Shown piece after piece: positions 43,821-55,546 of a stretch of 64,000 nucleotides of DNA; the stretch's first letter is position 1; every line of letters starts with the position of its first letter. Both the position numbers and the translations under genes were made by a program. This DNA is from Bosea sp. 685 (GTDB taxonomy: Bacteria; Pseudomonadota; Alphaproteobacteria; Rhizobiales; Beijerinckiaceae), in NCBI RefSeq assembly GCF_031884435.1, contig NZ_CP134779.1, positions 1,798,001-1,862,000 on the forward strand. Reading direction: 5' to 3'. The notes beneath the pieces are model-generated. The model worked only from the letters and a program-made list of their open reading frames with translations, was not told the DNA's origin and made no database searches.

Positions 43821-44786
43821 ATGCTTTCGCGTTTCGCCGCTTCAATCGCCGCCGCTTTGGCCTGGCTCGGCCGTCATGGCACGCAAGGTTTCGCGCTCTC
43901 GATCTTCCTCGGACTGGCCTTGCCGCAGTTCTCGGCTGCGGCGCGTCCGGTGCTGCCGATCACGATTTTCTGCTTCACCACGATCGTGTTCATGCGGGCC
44001 GATCTCGGCATCATCGCCGGGCTTGTGCGGCGGCCGGGCAAGCTCATCCTCTCCTGTCTCTGGCTGGTCGCGGCGCCGGTCCTGATGATCGGCGGGGCCT
44101 TCCTCCTGCTTGGTCGGGAGGCGCTCGATCCGGGGCTGCTGCTGGGGCTCGCCATCATGGGCGCCGCGCCGCCGATCATGTCGTCGCCGGCGGTTGCGAT
44201 CCTCTATAGCTTCGAGCCGTCGCTGATCATCGCCTGCGTTATCCTGACCACGATCATCAGCCCGATTGTCGCGCCCTTCCTGGTCGAATTGCTGGCGGGC
44301 GCCGCTGTGCCGCTCGACAGCTGGGTCTTGGCGTTCAGGCTTTTGCTCTTCGTCGGCGGTGGCATGGCGGTCGCGGCGGCGTTACGGGTCTGGCTCGGCG
44401 TCGCGCGGATCAAGGGGATGAAGGCCAATCTCGATGGTTTTGGCGTGCTGATGTATTTCATCTTCGCCATCGCCGCGATGGACGGCGTCACGCAGGCGGC
44501 GATCGACGATCCCAAGCGCGTCCTGCTCTTCCTGGCCTGCGTCTTCGCGGTCTCGGGCTTCGGGCTGCTCACGGCCTATTTCGTCTTGCGCCGCCTGCCG
44601 GCCTCGGAGCGCTTCATGATCGGCTACGGCTCGGGCCAGCGGAACATGGGCATGATCGTTGCGGCGCTGGGAGCCGGCGTGCCGCCCTCGACCTTCCTGT
44701 TCTTTGCCCTGGCGCAGTTCCCGATCTATCTGCAGCCTTGGCTGCTGCGCGGCCTCGCGGCGCGTATTCGCCGCAGGGAGGCCTGA
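43821..44786 (+). CDS. Bile acid:sodium symporter (BASS/SBF)-like transporter
   Basis: The product has 321 residues from ATG at 43821 with about nine or ten membrane segments. ADLGIIAGLVRRPGKL, GAAPPIMSSPAVAILY and the cross-over YGSGQRNMGMIVAALG resemble SBF-type symporters. It would carry an organic anion with Na+; the substrate is unknown. An upstream ATG at 43755 is in frame but precedes a hydrophilic Arg-rich stretch. The preceding gap (43562-43820) holds no gene. Confidence 0.7.
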   Translation: MLSRFAASIAAALAWLGRHGTQGFALSIFLGLALPQFSAAARPVLPITIFCFTTIVFMRADLGIIAGLVRRPGKLILSCLWLVAAPVLMIGGAFLLLGREALDPGLLLGLAIMGAAPPIMSSPAVAILYSFEPSLIIACVILTTIISPIVAPFLVELLAGAAVPLDSWVLAFRLLLFVGGGMAVAAALRVWLGVARIKGMKANLDGFGVLMYFIFAIAAMDGVTQAAIDDPKRVLLFLACVFAVSGFGLLTAYFVLRRLPASERFMIGYGSGQRNMGMIVAALGAGVPPSTFLFFALAQFPIYLQPWLLRGLAARIRRREA

Positions 44787-44883
44787 AGTCTTGGACCTGA
44801 AGCCTGAGGTTTGAAGTCTCCTGCCGTGAGCTGACGGCTCGCTTTGCGAAGGTCGCCCCAACGAAACCGGGGGCCTCGCCGTC

Positions 44884-45561
44884 ATGATCACGCTCTATTC
44901 CGGGCCGCTCAGCCTGTTCTCCCGCAAGGTCGAGATCGCGCTGCGGGAGAAGGCGCTGCCTTTTGAGCGCATCATGGTGCCCTTCAGCCAGACCGCGGGC
45001 TATGAGCCCAGGCATCCTGAAGTGCTGGCGCTGAACCCGAAAAGGCAGGTGCCGATCCTGAATGACGAAGGGTTTGTCGTCTACGATTCCACGATCATCC
45101 TCGAATATCTCGATGAGGCCTATCCGCAGCCGTCGCTCTATCCCAAGACCCCGGCGGAGCGCGCCCGCTGCCGGCTGGACGAGCTGTTCGCGGACGAAAT
45201 CCTGTTCATGGCCGTGCGCCCGCTGATGCATCGCAGCGAGCCGCCGACGGCGGACCGCAACAAGCGGGTGGCGCAGGAGACCGATGCGCTGATCGCCGAG
45301 GCCGAGCTCGCGCGGCATTATTGCGGGCTTAATGAGCGATTGGCCGGCCGCGACTTCTTCGGCGAGGCGTTGTCCGTGGCCGATATCGGGCTGTTCATGA
45401 CCCTGTTTTGGGGCTTGCGTCTCGGCGGCCCGTCGCTAGCCGACTATAGCGAGCTTGCCGGCTGGTTTGGCCGTTTGAGCAGCCGGTCGGCCTTCGCTGT
45501 GGCCGTTGAGGAAGTGACCGAGGCCGACCGGCGGCTGTCATACCCGGTGAAGCGGCGTTGA
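44884..45561 (+). CDS. Glutathione S-transferase family protein
   Basis: The product has 225 residues. The thioredoxin-fold N-terminal domain (about 1-75) has TLYSGPLSLFSRKVEIALREK, NPKRQVPILND and the glutathione-binding VYDSTIILEYLDEAYP; the helical C-terminal domain covers about 90-215 (LSVADIGLFMTL). The likely active residue is Ser in GPLSLFSRK, as in beta-, theta- or zeta-like classes. Substrate unknown. It is 97 bp after the BASS-like gene on the same strand. Confidence 0.88.
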   Translation: MITLYSGPLSLFSRKVEIALREKALPFERIMVPFSQTAGYEPRHPEVLALNPKRQVPILNDEGFVVYDSTIILEYLDEAYPQPSLYPKTPAERARCRLDELFADEILFMAVRPLMHRSEPPTADRNKRVAQETDALIAEAELARHYCGLNERLAGRDFFGEALSVADIGLFMTLFWGLRLGGPSLADYSELAGWFGRLSSRSAFAVAVEEVTEADRRLSYPVKRR

Positions 45562-45615
45562 AAAGCCTCTGGATTTGATTGCGGCGCCGGCCTGCGGGCG
45601 TTAAACGCTTGGCGC

Positions 45616-46299
45616 ATGAGCGCTCCCATCCGTATCGCCCCCTCGATCCTCTCGGCCGATTTCTCGAAGCTGGGCGAGGAAGTGCGTGCGATCGACGAGG
45701 CGGGGGCCGACTGGATCCATTGCGATGTGATGGATGGGCATTTCGTGCCCAACATCACCTTCGGGCCGGATGTGCTGAAGGCGATCCGCCCCTGCACCAA
45801 GAAGCCCTTCGACGTGCATCTGATGATCGCGCCGGTCGATCCTTATGTCGAAGCCTTCGCCAAGGCGGGCGCCGATCTCATTTCGTTCCATGTCGAGGCC
45901 GGGCCGCATGCCCACCGGACGCTGCAGACGATCCGGGGCCACGGCAAGCAGGCCGGCATCGTGCTCAATCCCGGCACGCATGAAAGCGCCATCGAGCCGC
46001 TGCTCGACGATCTCGACCTGATCCTGCTGATGACTGTCAATCCCGGCTTCGGCGGGCAGAGCTTCATCCGCTCCGTGCTCGAGAAGATCGCCCGGGTGCG
46101 TGCTATGATGGGCGAGCGGCCGATCGCACTCGAAATCGATGGCGGGGCTAGCCCTGAGACCGCGCCGCTCGCGGCAAAGGCCGGAGCGAATGTTCTCGTC
46201 GCCGGCTCTGCCGTGTTCAAGGGCGGACCTGCCGCCTATGCCGCCAATATCTCCGCGATCCGCAAGGCGGCCGAAGCCGCGCGTGGGCAGTGGGTTTAA
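45616..46299 (+). CDS. rpe: Ribulose-phosphate 3-epimerase
   Basis: The product has 227 residues. It has all Rpe landmarks: [57 protein letters not shown] and [13 protein letters not shown], followed by AGSAVFKG. The metal ligands (His, Asp, His, Asp) lie within these strands. It interconverts ribulose 5-phosphate and xylulose 5-phosphate in the pentose phosphate and Calvin cycles. It is 54 bp after the GST gene; no cbb genes are nearby. Confidence 0.96.
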   Translation: MSAPIRIAPSILSADFSKLGEEVRAIDEAGADWIHCDVMDGHFVPNITFGPDVLKAIRPCTKKPFDVHLMIAPVDPYVEAFAKAGADLISFHVEAGPHAHRTLQTIRGHGKQAGIVLNPGTHESAIEPLLDDLDLILLMTVNPGFGGQSFIRSVLEKIARVRAMMGERPIALEIDGGASPETAPLAAKAGANVLVAGSAVFKGGPAAYAANISAIRKAAEAARGQWV

Positions 46300-46311
46300 G
46301 GTTTTAGTACA

Positions 46312-46421
46312 GCCCTCATCCTGAGGAGCCGCGAAGCGGCGTCTCGAAGGATGATCCAGCGAGCGCCTTCTGGAGCATCCTTCGAGACGCGCTCCTGCGG
46401 AGCGCTCCTCAGGATGAGGGC
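46312..46421. repeat. Inverted-repeat element (family C) between rpe and purB
   Basis: Ends AGCCCTCATCCTGAGGAGC and GCTCCTCAGGATGAGGGCT are a perfect 19-bp inverted repeat. Inside, GTCTCGAAGGATGATCC and GGAGCATCCTTCGAGAC form a second pair. This repeat type is widespread in Hyphomicrobiales. Confidence 0.85.
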
Positions 46422-46444
46422 TCGTTTGTCATAAGGACGAGACG

Positions 46445-47752
46445 ATGATCCCGCGCTATTCCCGCCCCGAGATGGTTGCGATCTGGGAGCCGCAGACCCG
46501 CTTCCGGATCTGGTTCGAGATCGAGGCGCATGCCACCGACAAGCTCGCCGAGCTCGGCGTGGTGCCAAAGGAGGCTGCGGCCACGATCTGGGCCAAGGCC
46601 AAGGACGCGACCTTCGATGTCGCGCGCATCGACGAGATCGAGCGCGTCACCAAGCATGACGTCATCGCGTTTCTCACGCATCTGGCCGAGATCGTCGGGC
46701 CGGAAGCCCGCTTCGTCCATCAGGGCATGACCTCCTCGGATATTCTCGACACAACGCTCTCGGTGCAGCTCGCGCGCGCCACCGACCTCTTGATCGCGGA
46801 TGTCGATGCACTGCTTGCGGCGATCAAGCGCCGGGCTTTCGAACACAAGCTGACGCCGACAATCGGCCGTTCGCATGGCATCCACGCCGAGCCGGTGACC
46901 TTCGGGCTGAAGCTGGCGCAAGCCTATGCCGAGTTCGACCGCTGCAAGGCCCGATTGGTCGCAGCTCGGGCCGAGATCGCGACCTGCGCGATCTCGGGCG
47001 CGGTCGGCACCTTCGCCAATATCGATCCGAGTGTGGAGGCCTATGTCGCTGAGAAGATGGGGCTGAGTGTCGAGCCGGTCTCGACCCAGGTCATCCCGCG
47101 CGACCGGCATGCGATGTATTTCGCCACGCTTGGCGTCGTGGCCTCCTCGGTCGAGCGACTCGCGACCGAGATCCGGCATCTGCAGCGCACCGAGGTCTAT
47201 GAGGCGGAGGAGTTCTTCTCGCCCGGCCAGAAGGGCTCCTCGGCGATGCCGCACAAGCGCAACCCGGTGCTGACCGAGAACCTGACCGGGCTTGCCCGCC
47301 TCGTGCGCGGCATGGTCGTGCCGGCGCTGGAGAATGTCGCGCTCTGGCATGAGCGCGACATCTCGCATTCCTCGGTCGAGCGGATGATCGGCCCCGACGC
47401 CACGGTGACGCTCGATTTCGCGCTCGCTCGGCTGACTGGCGTCGTCGACAAGCTGCTGATCTACCCGCAGAACATGCGCAAGAACCTCGACCGGCTCGGC
47501 GGCCTGCACAATTCGCAGCGCGTGCTGCTGGCCCTGACCCAGGCCGGCGCTAGCCGCGAGGAGAGCTATTCGCTCGTCCAGCGCAACGCGATGCGCACCT
47601 GGGAGCATGGCGAGGACTTCCTCACCAACCTCAAGAAGGATGCCGAGGTGACGGCGAAGTTGTCAGCGGCGGAACTCGAGGCGATGTTCGACGAGGGCTA
47701 CCACTTCAAGCATGTCGACACGATCTTTGCGCGGGTGTTCGGGGAGGCGTGA
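46445..47752 (+). CDS. purB: Adenylosuccinate lyase
   Basis: The product has 435 residues. The fumarase/aspartase superfamily signature GSSAMPHKRNPVLTENL lies at about residues 265-281. Other family blocks are TKHDVIAFLTHLAE, FVHQGMTSSDILDT, TIGRSHGIHAEPVTFG and WHERDISHSSVERMI. The TSSDI and SHSS segments are typical of PurB rather than PcaB or ArgH. It acts twice in purine synthesis, releasing fumarate. It stands alone downstream of the family C repeat. Confidence 0.95.
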   Translation: MIPRYSRPEMVAIWEPQTRFRIWFEIEAHATDKLAELGVVPKEAAATIWAKAKDATFDVARIDEIERVTKHDVIAFLTHLAEIVGPEARFVHQGMTSSDILDTTLSVQLARATDLLIADVDALLAAIKRRAFEHKLTPTIGRSHGIHAEPVTFGLKLAQAYAEFDRCKARLVAARAEIATCAISGAVGTFANIDPSVEAYVAEKMGLSVEPVSTQVIPRDRHAMYFATLGVVASSVERLATEIRHLQRTEVYEAEEFFSPGQKGSSAMPHKRNPVLTENLTGLARLVRGMVVPALENVALWHERDISHSSVERMIGPDATVTLDFALARLTGVVDKLLIYPQNMRKNLDRLGGLHNSQRVLLALTQAGASREESYSLVQRNAMRTWEHGEDFLTNLKKDAEVTAKLSAAELEAMFDEGYHFKHVDTIFARVFGEA

Positions 47753-47799
47753 GCAATCCACGTCTGGACAAGTGCGCGAGCGTCGCTATCTGAGCTTTC

Positions 47800-48354
47800 A
47801 TGAAATCTTCCGAAGCCGACATCCTCATCATCCCCGGCTGGTCCGGGTCCGGGCCCGACCACTGGCAGAGCCGCTGGGAGGCCAAGCTCCCGACGGCGCG
47901 GCGCGTCGAGCAGGCGGATTGGCACAAGCCGCGACGCGAGGAATGGGCCGCGCGCATCATCGAGGCGGTGCGAGCCGCCACGCGCCCCGTGGTGCTCGTC
48001 GCGCATTCGGCCGGCGTCAGCGCGGTCGCGCATGCGGCGGAACATCTGAAGCCCGGCGAGGTCGCGGGGGCGTTCCTGGTCTCTCCGCCGTCGGAGGCCG
48101 CGAAACGCGCGCTTCCGGACATGGAGGCCGCATTCGCCACGCATAGGCGCGAGCAGCTGCCCTTTCCCGCCACGGTCATCGCCAGCGCGACCGATCCCTA
48201 TTGTTCGCTGGACGAGGCGAGGGCGCTGGCGGAAGCCTGGGGCGCGACCTTCGTCGATGCCGGCGACAGCGGCCACCTCAACACTGAGTCCGGGCATGGC
48301 CCCTGGCCGGACGGGTTGCTGCAGTTCGCGAGCTTTCTCAGGCGCTTGGGCTGA
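47800..48354 (+). CDS. RBBP9/YdeN-family alpha/beta hydrolase
   Basis: The product has 184 residues. ILIIPGWSGSGPDHWQSRWE near the front is the mark of the family; the nucleophile Ser lies in VLVAHSAGVSAVA, the acid in SATDPYCS, and the His in DSGHLNTESGHGPWPDG. These small serine hydrolases have few known natural substrates. Cytoplasmic. It is 47 bp after purB and may share its transcript. Confidence 0.9.
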   Translation: MKSSEADILIIPGWSGSGPDHWQSRWEAKLPTARRVEQADWHKPRREEWAARIIEAVRAATRPVVLVAHSAGVSAVAHAAEHLKPGEVAGAFLVSPPSEAAKRALPDMEAAFATHRREQLPFPATVIASATDPYCSLDEARALAEAWGATFVDAGDSGHLNTESGHGPWPDGLLQFASFLRRLG

Positions 48355-48376
48355 ACGGCTGCGGGTTTGATTCAAT

Positions 48377-48463
48377 CGTCATTGCGAGCGTGAGCGAAGC
48401 AATCCAGGAGGTCTCACACAGCCCCCTGGATTGCCCCGTCGCTTTCGCTTCTCGCAATGATGC
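48377..48463. repeat. Inverted-repeat element (family D)
   Basis: Ends CGTCATTGCGAGCG and CTCGCAATGATG pair imperfectly, with inner AAGCAATCCAGG and CCTGGATTGC arms. Similar hairpins are scattered in many Hyphomicrobiales genomes. It lies between the hydrolase and livK. Confidence 0.8.
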
Positions 48464-48485
48464 GGATGCCCGGTTCGGGCACCTC

Positions 48486-48521
48486 CAAAACAAAACCGCC
48501 CGGGATTGCTCCGAGGCGGTC
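48486..48521 (-). terminator. Terminator of livK
   Basis: On the minus strand ACCGCCTCGG pairs with CCGGGCGGT around AGCAATC, followed by TTTTGTTTTGG. It lies 35 bp past the livK stop. Confidence 0.75.
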
Positions 48522-48555
48522 TCGTTTCACGCGTGAGCGCGATCAGCCGTCGAGA

Positions 48556-49671
48556 TCAATTCTCGACATAGGTGATCTTGCCGTCGGCGCCCTTCTTCCA
48601 GGTGTAGACGGTGTAGTCCGGGCGGGTGATGTCGCCCTTCTTGTCGTAGGTGATGTCGCCGATCACGGTCTTGAAGGTCTTGCCCGAGCGCATGTACTCG
48701 GAGACCTTCTTGGGATCGAGGGACTTGGCGCCTTCGGCGGCCTGCTTGAAGATCTCGACGGCGGCGTAGGAATAGAGCGTATACGCCTCCGGCTTGAACT
48801 TGCGGGCCTCGAACTTCTTGAGGATGGCCGCGGCTTCAGGACGCTTCTGCGGGTCCGGCGGGAAGGTCATCAGCGTGCCTTCGACGCCGGGGCCGCCGAT
48901 CGTGGCGAACTCGTCGGTGGTGATGCCGTCGCCCGAGATCATCACGGTCTTCAGACCCTGGTCGCGCATCTGGCGCACGATCAGGCCGCCTTCGGTGTGC
49001 AGGCCACCCCAGTAGAGGTAGTCGGCGCCGACGGACTTCAGCTTGGAGATCAGTGCCGAATAGTCCTTCTCGCCGGCGTTGACGCCTTCATAGAGCACGT
49101 CCTTGACGCCCGCCTTGGTCAGGCCCTTGCGGGTCTCGTCGGCGAGGCCCTGGCCATAGGTGGTCTTGTCGTGGACGATGGCGATCTTCTTGCCCTTGAG
49201 GTTCTTGGCGATATAGGCAGCCGCGACCTCACCCTGCTGGTCGTCGCGACCGCAGGTGCGGAACACGTTCCAGAGGCCGCGCTCGGTGATCTTCGGGTTG
49301 GTGGCCGAAGGCGAGATCATCGCGATGCCGTTCTCGGCATAGACTTCCGAGGCCGGCATGGTGACGCCGGAGTTGAAGTGGCCGATCACGAACTTGACGC
49401 CGTCGCCGACGAACTTGTTGGCGACGGAGACGCCTTGCTTGGGATCGGAGACGTCGTCGCCGACCGAGAGCGCGATCTTCTGGCCCAGGATGCCGCCAGC
49501 CGCGTTGATGTCGTCGATCGCCTGCTCGGTGCCGTTCTTCAGCTGGGCGCCGAAGGCGGCGTTGGGGCCTGTGATCGGTCCGGCGACGCCGAACTTGATC
49601 TGTGCATTCGCCACGCCGGAGAAGGCGAGGACGGCGCCGAGCGCGATACCGCTCAACAGCAGTTTCTTCAT
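48556..49671 (-). CDS. livK: Branched-chain amino-acid ABC transporter binding protein
   Basis: The product has 371 residues. A signal peptide (LLLSGIALGAVLAFSGVANAQ) is followed by a Leu/Ile/Val-binding fold: IKFGVAGPITGPNAAFGAQLKNG, VIGHFNSGVTMPASEVY, MISPSATNPKITERG and VFRTCGRDDQQG, with the hinge region DKTTYGQGLADE. It captures branched-chain or related amino acids in the periplasm. Last gene of the operon livH-M-G-F-small gene-livK, after a gap of 129 bp, and followed by a terminator. Confidence 0.92.
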   Translation of the reverse strand: MKKLLLSGIALGAVLAFSGVANAQIKFGVAGPITGPNAAFGAQLKNGTEQAIDDINAAGGILGQKIALSVGDDVSDPKQGVSVANKFVGDGVKFVIGHFNSGVTMPASEVYAENGIAMISPSATNPKITERGLWNVFRTCGRDDQQGEVAAAYIAKNLKGKKIAIVHDKTTYGQGLADETRKGLTKAGVKDVLYEGVNAGEKDYSALISKLKSVGADYLYWGGLHTEGGLIVRQMRDQGLKTVMISGDGITTDEFATIGGPGVEGTLMTFPPDPQKRPEAAAILKKFEARKFKPEAYTLYSYAAVEIFKQAAEGAKSLDPKKVSEYMRSGKTFKTVIGDITYDKKGDITRPDYTVYTWKKGADGKITYVEN

Positions 49672-49800
49672 GAGATCAGACTCCCCTATGATTACTATGA
49701 ACGGGCTGGATGGTCCGCCCGTCTCGGCGCGCGCGGCTACCGTGAGACGCAGTCTTGCGCTTTTTCAACGGTCTGTCACGCGTCAAGCTCGTCGCCATTT

Positions 49801-50175
49801 TCAGGCTATTTCGGCCCTGATCTTTGCGCCTTCGCGCGCTTTCCAGCTGAATGGGCCGGTGCGCTCGAAGAGCCAGCGATATTGGGTCGTCATCTGCCTG
49901 GCGCGGTTGTAGCGCCAGCCAGCGAAGCCGAAAGCCATCAGCACGATGGTATCGACAATGTAGTAGTGCAGCGTCAGCAGCGTCGCCTCGAACAGTGCGA
50001 AATGGATGAAGCGCACGGCGAGCCCGAGAACCAGGATGTAGAGCACGAGCTGGACAGTCGGCTTCCATGCCTTGGCCACGGCGCGGCCCGACATCCAGGC
50101 GAGCCAGCCGCCCATCACCACCGTGACCAGCAGGAACAGCCAGACCGTCGGTTCTTCGTAGAGGATGCCTTGCAT
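49801..50175 (-). CDS. Small conserved membrane protein of the liv operon (DUF6867-like)
   Basis: The product has 124 residues with three membrane segments (LFLLVTVVMGGWLAWMSG, VQLVLYILVLGLAVRFIHF, TLHYYIVDTIVLMAFGFAGW) and a basic cytoplasmic tail (RYNRARQMTTQYRWLFER). It starts one base after the livF stop and so is translated with it. Proteins of this type recur next to liv genes in Hyphomicrobiales; the DUF name is from memory. Function unknown; an accessory to the transporter is inferred. Confidence 0.75.
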   Translation of the reverse strand: MQGILYEEPTVWLFLLVTVVMGGWLAWMSGRAVAKAWKPTVQLVLYILVLGLAVRFIHFALFEATLLTLHYYIVDTIVLMAFGFAGWRYNRARQMTTQYRWLFERTGPFSWKAREGAKIRAEIA

Positions 50176-50176
50176 G

Positions 50177-50907
<731 letters not shown>

Positions 50908-50908
<1 letters not shown>

Positions 50909-51743
50909 CACAGTCCGACCTCTGCTTCAACGGCCGCGACCTCGTCGTCGTCGACGCCGAGATAGGCGGCGATCACCTTGGGATCGGCCTGGACCTCGGC
51001 CGGCGTGCCGTCGGCGATCTTGGTGCCGTAGTCGAGCACCACGACATGGTCTGAAATCTCCATCACCACCGACATGTCATGTTCGATCAGCAGGAGCGCT
51101 GTGCCGATATCCTTGCGGATCGAGAGCAGCAGCTCGTTGAGGTCATGGCTCTCGCGCGGGTTGAGGCCGGCAGCCGGTTCGTCGAGGCAGAGCAGGACCG
51201 GCTCGGTGCACATGGCGCGTGCGATCTCGAGGCGGCGCTGGTCGCCATAGGGCAGGTCGGCGGCGGGATCGTCGGCGCGGTCGATCAGCTTGATCTTCTC
51301 CAGCCAGAACTTGGCCTTCTCGATCGCTTCCTTCTCGCGCGCCTTGTAGCCGCCGACGCCGAGCACGCCGAGGAAGGTGAAGCCCGAGGCGATCATCAGC
51401 GGGTTGTGCTGGGCGACGAGAAGGTTTTCCAGCACGGTCATGCCGCCGAAGAGGCGGATGTTCTGGAAGGTGCGGGCAACCCGCGCTTTCCATGAGATCC
51501 GGAAGTCCGGCATCCGCTCGAGCAGATAGCTCGCGCCGCTGTCATGTGTCAGCGCCATCATGCCTTCGGTCGGCTTGTAGAAGCCGGTAATGCAGTTGAA
51601 GACCGTGGTCTTACCGGCCCCGTTGGGGCCGATCAGTGCGGTGATATCGCCCTTGCGGGCCTCGAAGGAGAGGTCGTTGACGGCGGTGAGGCCGCCGAAA
51701 CGCATGGTGACATGCTCGACCTGGAGAAGCGGGGCGGTCACCA

Positions 51744-51744
<1 letters not shown>
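50908..51744 (-). CDS. livG: Branched-chain amino-acid ABC transporter ATPase LivG
   Basis: The product has 278 residues. Walker A is GPNGAGKTTVFN, the LivG block is VARTFQNIRLFGGMTVLENLLVAQH, the signature is in DLPYGDQRRLEIARAM (LPYG rather than LSGG, as in LivG proteins), Walker B is LLCLDEPAAGLNP, and the switch is LIEHDMSVVM. C-terminal extension ending AAVEAEVGL. It shares four bases with livM and with livF. Confidence 0.95.
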
Positions 51745-53126
<1,382 letters not shown>

Positions 53127-53131
53127 GGCTG

Positions 53132-54049
53132 TCAGACTTTCTCGACTTCGGGGCGGCCAAGGATGCCCGAGGGCATGAAGACGAGCACGATCGCGAGGAT
53201 GCAGAAGGCCGCGACGTCCTTGTAGTCGATGGTAAAATAGGCCGACCACATCACCTCGATCAGGCCGATCAGCAGGCCGCCGATGACGGCGCCGGGCAGC
53301 GAGCCGATGCCGCCGAGCACGGCGGCGGTGAAGGCCTTCACGCCGGGGATGAAGCCATCATTGAATGAGACCACGCCGTAGAGGACGAGGTACATCACGC
53401 CGGCGACCGCGGCCAAGGCGGCGCCCATGATGAAGGTGATCGAGATCGTGCGGTCGACGTCGATGCCAAGGAGCGCGGCCATCTTGCGGTCCTGCTCGCA
53501 GGCGCGCTGAGCCCGACCGAGCGGCGTCTTCTGGACGATGTACCAGAAGGCCGCCAGCAGCACGGCCGTCGTCACGATGATGACGATCTGCTTGTAGGAG
53601 ATCTGGACCGAATAGGTCGCGCTTTCGATCAGCGTGATCGAGTCGTTCAGCATCGGCGCGGTCGATTTATTGCGCGGGCCCTGCACGACCTGGACGAAGT
53701 TCGACAGGAAGATCGACATGCCGATCGCCGAGATCAACGGCGCGAGGCGGAAGGAGCCGCGCAGCGGTCGGTAGGCGACGCGTTCGATCGCCCAGTTCCA
53801 CAGCGAGGTGAAGAACATCGCCAAGGCGAGCACGACGATGAGCGCCACCACGATCAGCCCGGCGCCGAACCAGGAGGCGATCAGCATGAAGAAGATCAGC
53901 GCGATGAAGGCCGACAGCATGAAGATGTCGCCATGGGCGAAGTTCACCATGCCGATGATGCCGAAGACCATCGTGTAGCCGATGGCGATGAGGCCGTAGA
54001 TCGACCCCAGGGTCAGCCCATTGATGAGCTGCTGGAGAAACACTTCCAT
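53132..54049 (-). CDS. livH: Branched-chain amino-acid ABC transporter permease LivH
   Basis: The product has 305 residues with about eight membrane segments. LivH features are [43 protein letters not shown] at the front, [26 protein letters not shown] (EAA loop), and the pore strands [30 protein letters not shown]. First gene of the liv operon. Its promoter should lie in 54050-54390, where no gene is seen. Confidence 0.95.
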   Translation of the reverse strand: MEVFLQQLINGLTLGSIYGLIAIGYTMVFGIIGMVNFAHGDIFMLSAFIALIFFMLIASWFGAGLIVVALIVVLALAMFFTSLWNWAIERVAYRPLRGSFRLAPLISAIGMSIFLSNFVQVVQGPRNKSTAPMLNDSITLIESATYSVQISYKQIVIIVTTAVLLAAFWYIVQKTPLGRAQRACEQDRKMAALLGIDVDRTISITFIMGAALAAVAGVMYLVLYGVVSFNDGFIPGVKAFTAAVLGGIGSLPGAVIGGLLIGLIEVMWSAYFTIDYKDVAAFCILAIVLVFMPSGILGRPEVEKV

Positions 54050-54390
54050 TGACGACGCCTAACCCCTCTCATCCGCTCCCGTTCTTTTCGGCGGCATGAC
54101 GCCGACGCATGCGGGATGCGATTGCTACGCAGAGCTACCAACGGCTTGCGGCTTCGACAATCGCGCCGGGCCACAATTCTGTCAAAAGCAATCTGGCACG
54201 TTTTGCCTGCTGTTTGTGCAGGCATCTCTGCGGTACGGCGGCGATTTCGCGCAAGATGATTGCGAGGTGGGCACTTCTGCAACGGGTATTTGGGCCTGAT
54301 GCGCTGTGAATATGGGCGCGAAAAACCGTCTAGGATGATCTTTCTGCACCCAATCGGCTTCCAACGGAGCATGGCTGCGTCGCCCGACGC
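54050..54390. other. Intergenic region upstream of livH, no gene recognised
   Basis: The stretch shows no convincing ORF with a ribosome-binding site on either strand. It should hold the livH promoter and leader on the minus strand. CCGTCTAGGATGATC-type A/T-poor sequence gives no clear -35/-10 pair by eye. Confidence 0.3.
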
Positions 54391-54510
54391 TAGATCACGT
54401 CGCATTCGGACGGTTCCGTCCGAATGCGAAAAACGTGATCGATTCCAGGAGTTGAGAGCATTGCTCTTGCGAAAAACCGGTACCCACTTTTTCGCAAGAG
54501 CAATGCTCTT
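54391..54510. repeat. Intergenic palindromic repeat, family A with long hairpin (copy 6)
   Basis: TAGATCACGTCGCATTCGGA, CCGTCCGAATGCG and ACGTGATC form the first hairpin. Then GAGAGCATTGCTCTTGCGAA, AAACCGGTACCCACTTTTT and CGCAAGAGCAATGCTCT form the second. It is a near copy of 30792-30902. Confidence 0.85.
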
Positions 54511-54526
54511 GGGCAGTTTTGCCGCG

Positions 54527-55537
54527 TCAGGCACGGTCGGCGAGCTGGAAGCCATGCGCCAGCGGGTCGCGGTCGTCGATGAAGATGGTGTTATAGCCGG
54601 TCATCCGGGCCCAGCCCTCGATCGAAGGGATGATCGCGTCATGGGGGCCGACCTTCGCCGCCGCCTCGACCCGGCCGCGGAAGAGCGTGCCGATGATGCT
54701 CTCATGGACGAAGTCGTCGCCGACCTTGAGCTTTCCCTGCGCGGCCCATTGCGCCATGCGCGAGGAGGTGCCGGTGCCGCAGGGCGAGCGGTCGAGCGCC
54801 TTGTCGCCATAGAACACGGCGTTGCGGGCATGCGCCTCGGGCTTCGTCGGCGCGCCTGTCCAGAGGATATGGGAGAGGCCGTTGATCGCTGGGTTCTCGG
54901 GGTGGACGAACTGGTATTTCGCGTTGAGGGCAGCGCGCAGCTTCGGGCTCCAGCGCAGCAGGTCTGAGGGGTTCACCTCCGCGATGTCGCGGATCGCGGC
55001 TTGCGGATCGACGATCGCGTAGAAATTGCCGCCATAGGCGACATCGACCTTAACCTCGCCCAGCCCTTCGATCTCGGCAGAGAGGCCGGTCGCGTGCAGA
55101 TAGGAGGCGATGTTGGTGATGCGGACGCTGTCGACATAGGGCCCGTTGCGGACATAGGTCGCGGTGACGAGGCCGGCGGGCGTGTCGATCTTCAGCACGC
55201 CCTCCCGGCGCGGCGTCACCAGCCCGCGCTCCAGCGCCATGGTGACGGTGCCGATCGTGCCATGGCCGCACATCGGCAGGCAGCCCGAGGTCTCGATGAA
55301 AAGGAAGGCGATGTCGGCGTCCTCGCGCGTCGGTGGATAGAGGATCGCGCCCGACATCATGTCGTGGCCGCGCGGCTCGAACATCAGCCCGGTTCGGATC
55401 CAGTCGAATTCCGCCAGGAAATGCGCGCGCTTCTCGACCATGGTGTTGCCCTTCAGGGCAGGGCCGCCGCCGGCGACGAGGCGCACCGGATTGCCGCAGG
55501 TATGACCGTCGACGCAGAAGAAGGTGTGGGTCGTCAT
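54527..55537 (-). CDS. 4-hydroxyproline 2-epimerase (proline racemase family)
   Basis: The product has 336 residues from ATG at 55537; a GTG three codons upstream is possible. The catalytic pair is Cys90 in LPMCGHGTIG and Cys253 in RSPCGTGTSS. Both sites being Cys marks a racemase or epimerase, as the dehydratases have Thr at the second. GHTCGNPVRLV at the front is the family start. It turns trans-4-hydroxy-L-proline into cis-4-hydroxy-D-proline for oxidation. It is 9 bp downstream of the DUF3574 gene and near the DadA-like, cupin and DapA-like genes, which suits that pathway. Confidence 0.88.
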   Translation of the reverse strand: MTTHTFFCVDGHTCGNPVRLVAGGGPALKGNTMVEKRAHFLAEFDWIRTGLMFEPRGHDMMSGAILYPPTREDADIAFLFIETSGCLPMCGHGTIGTVTMALERGLVTPRREGVLKIDTPAGLVTATYVRNGPYVDSVRITNIASYLHATGLSAEIEGLGEVKVDVAYGGNFYAIVDPQAAIRDIAEVNPSDLLRWSPKLRAALNAKYQFVHPENPAINGLSHILWTGAPTKPEAHARNAVFYGDKALDRSPCGTGTSSRMAQWAAQGKLKVGDDFVHESIIGTLFRGRVEAAAKVGPHDAIIPSIEGWARMTGYNTIFIDDRDPLAHGFQLADRA

Positions 55538-55546
55538 GGCATCCAC

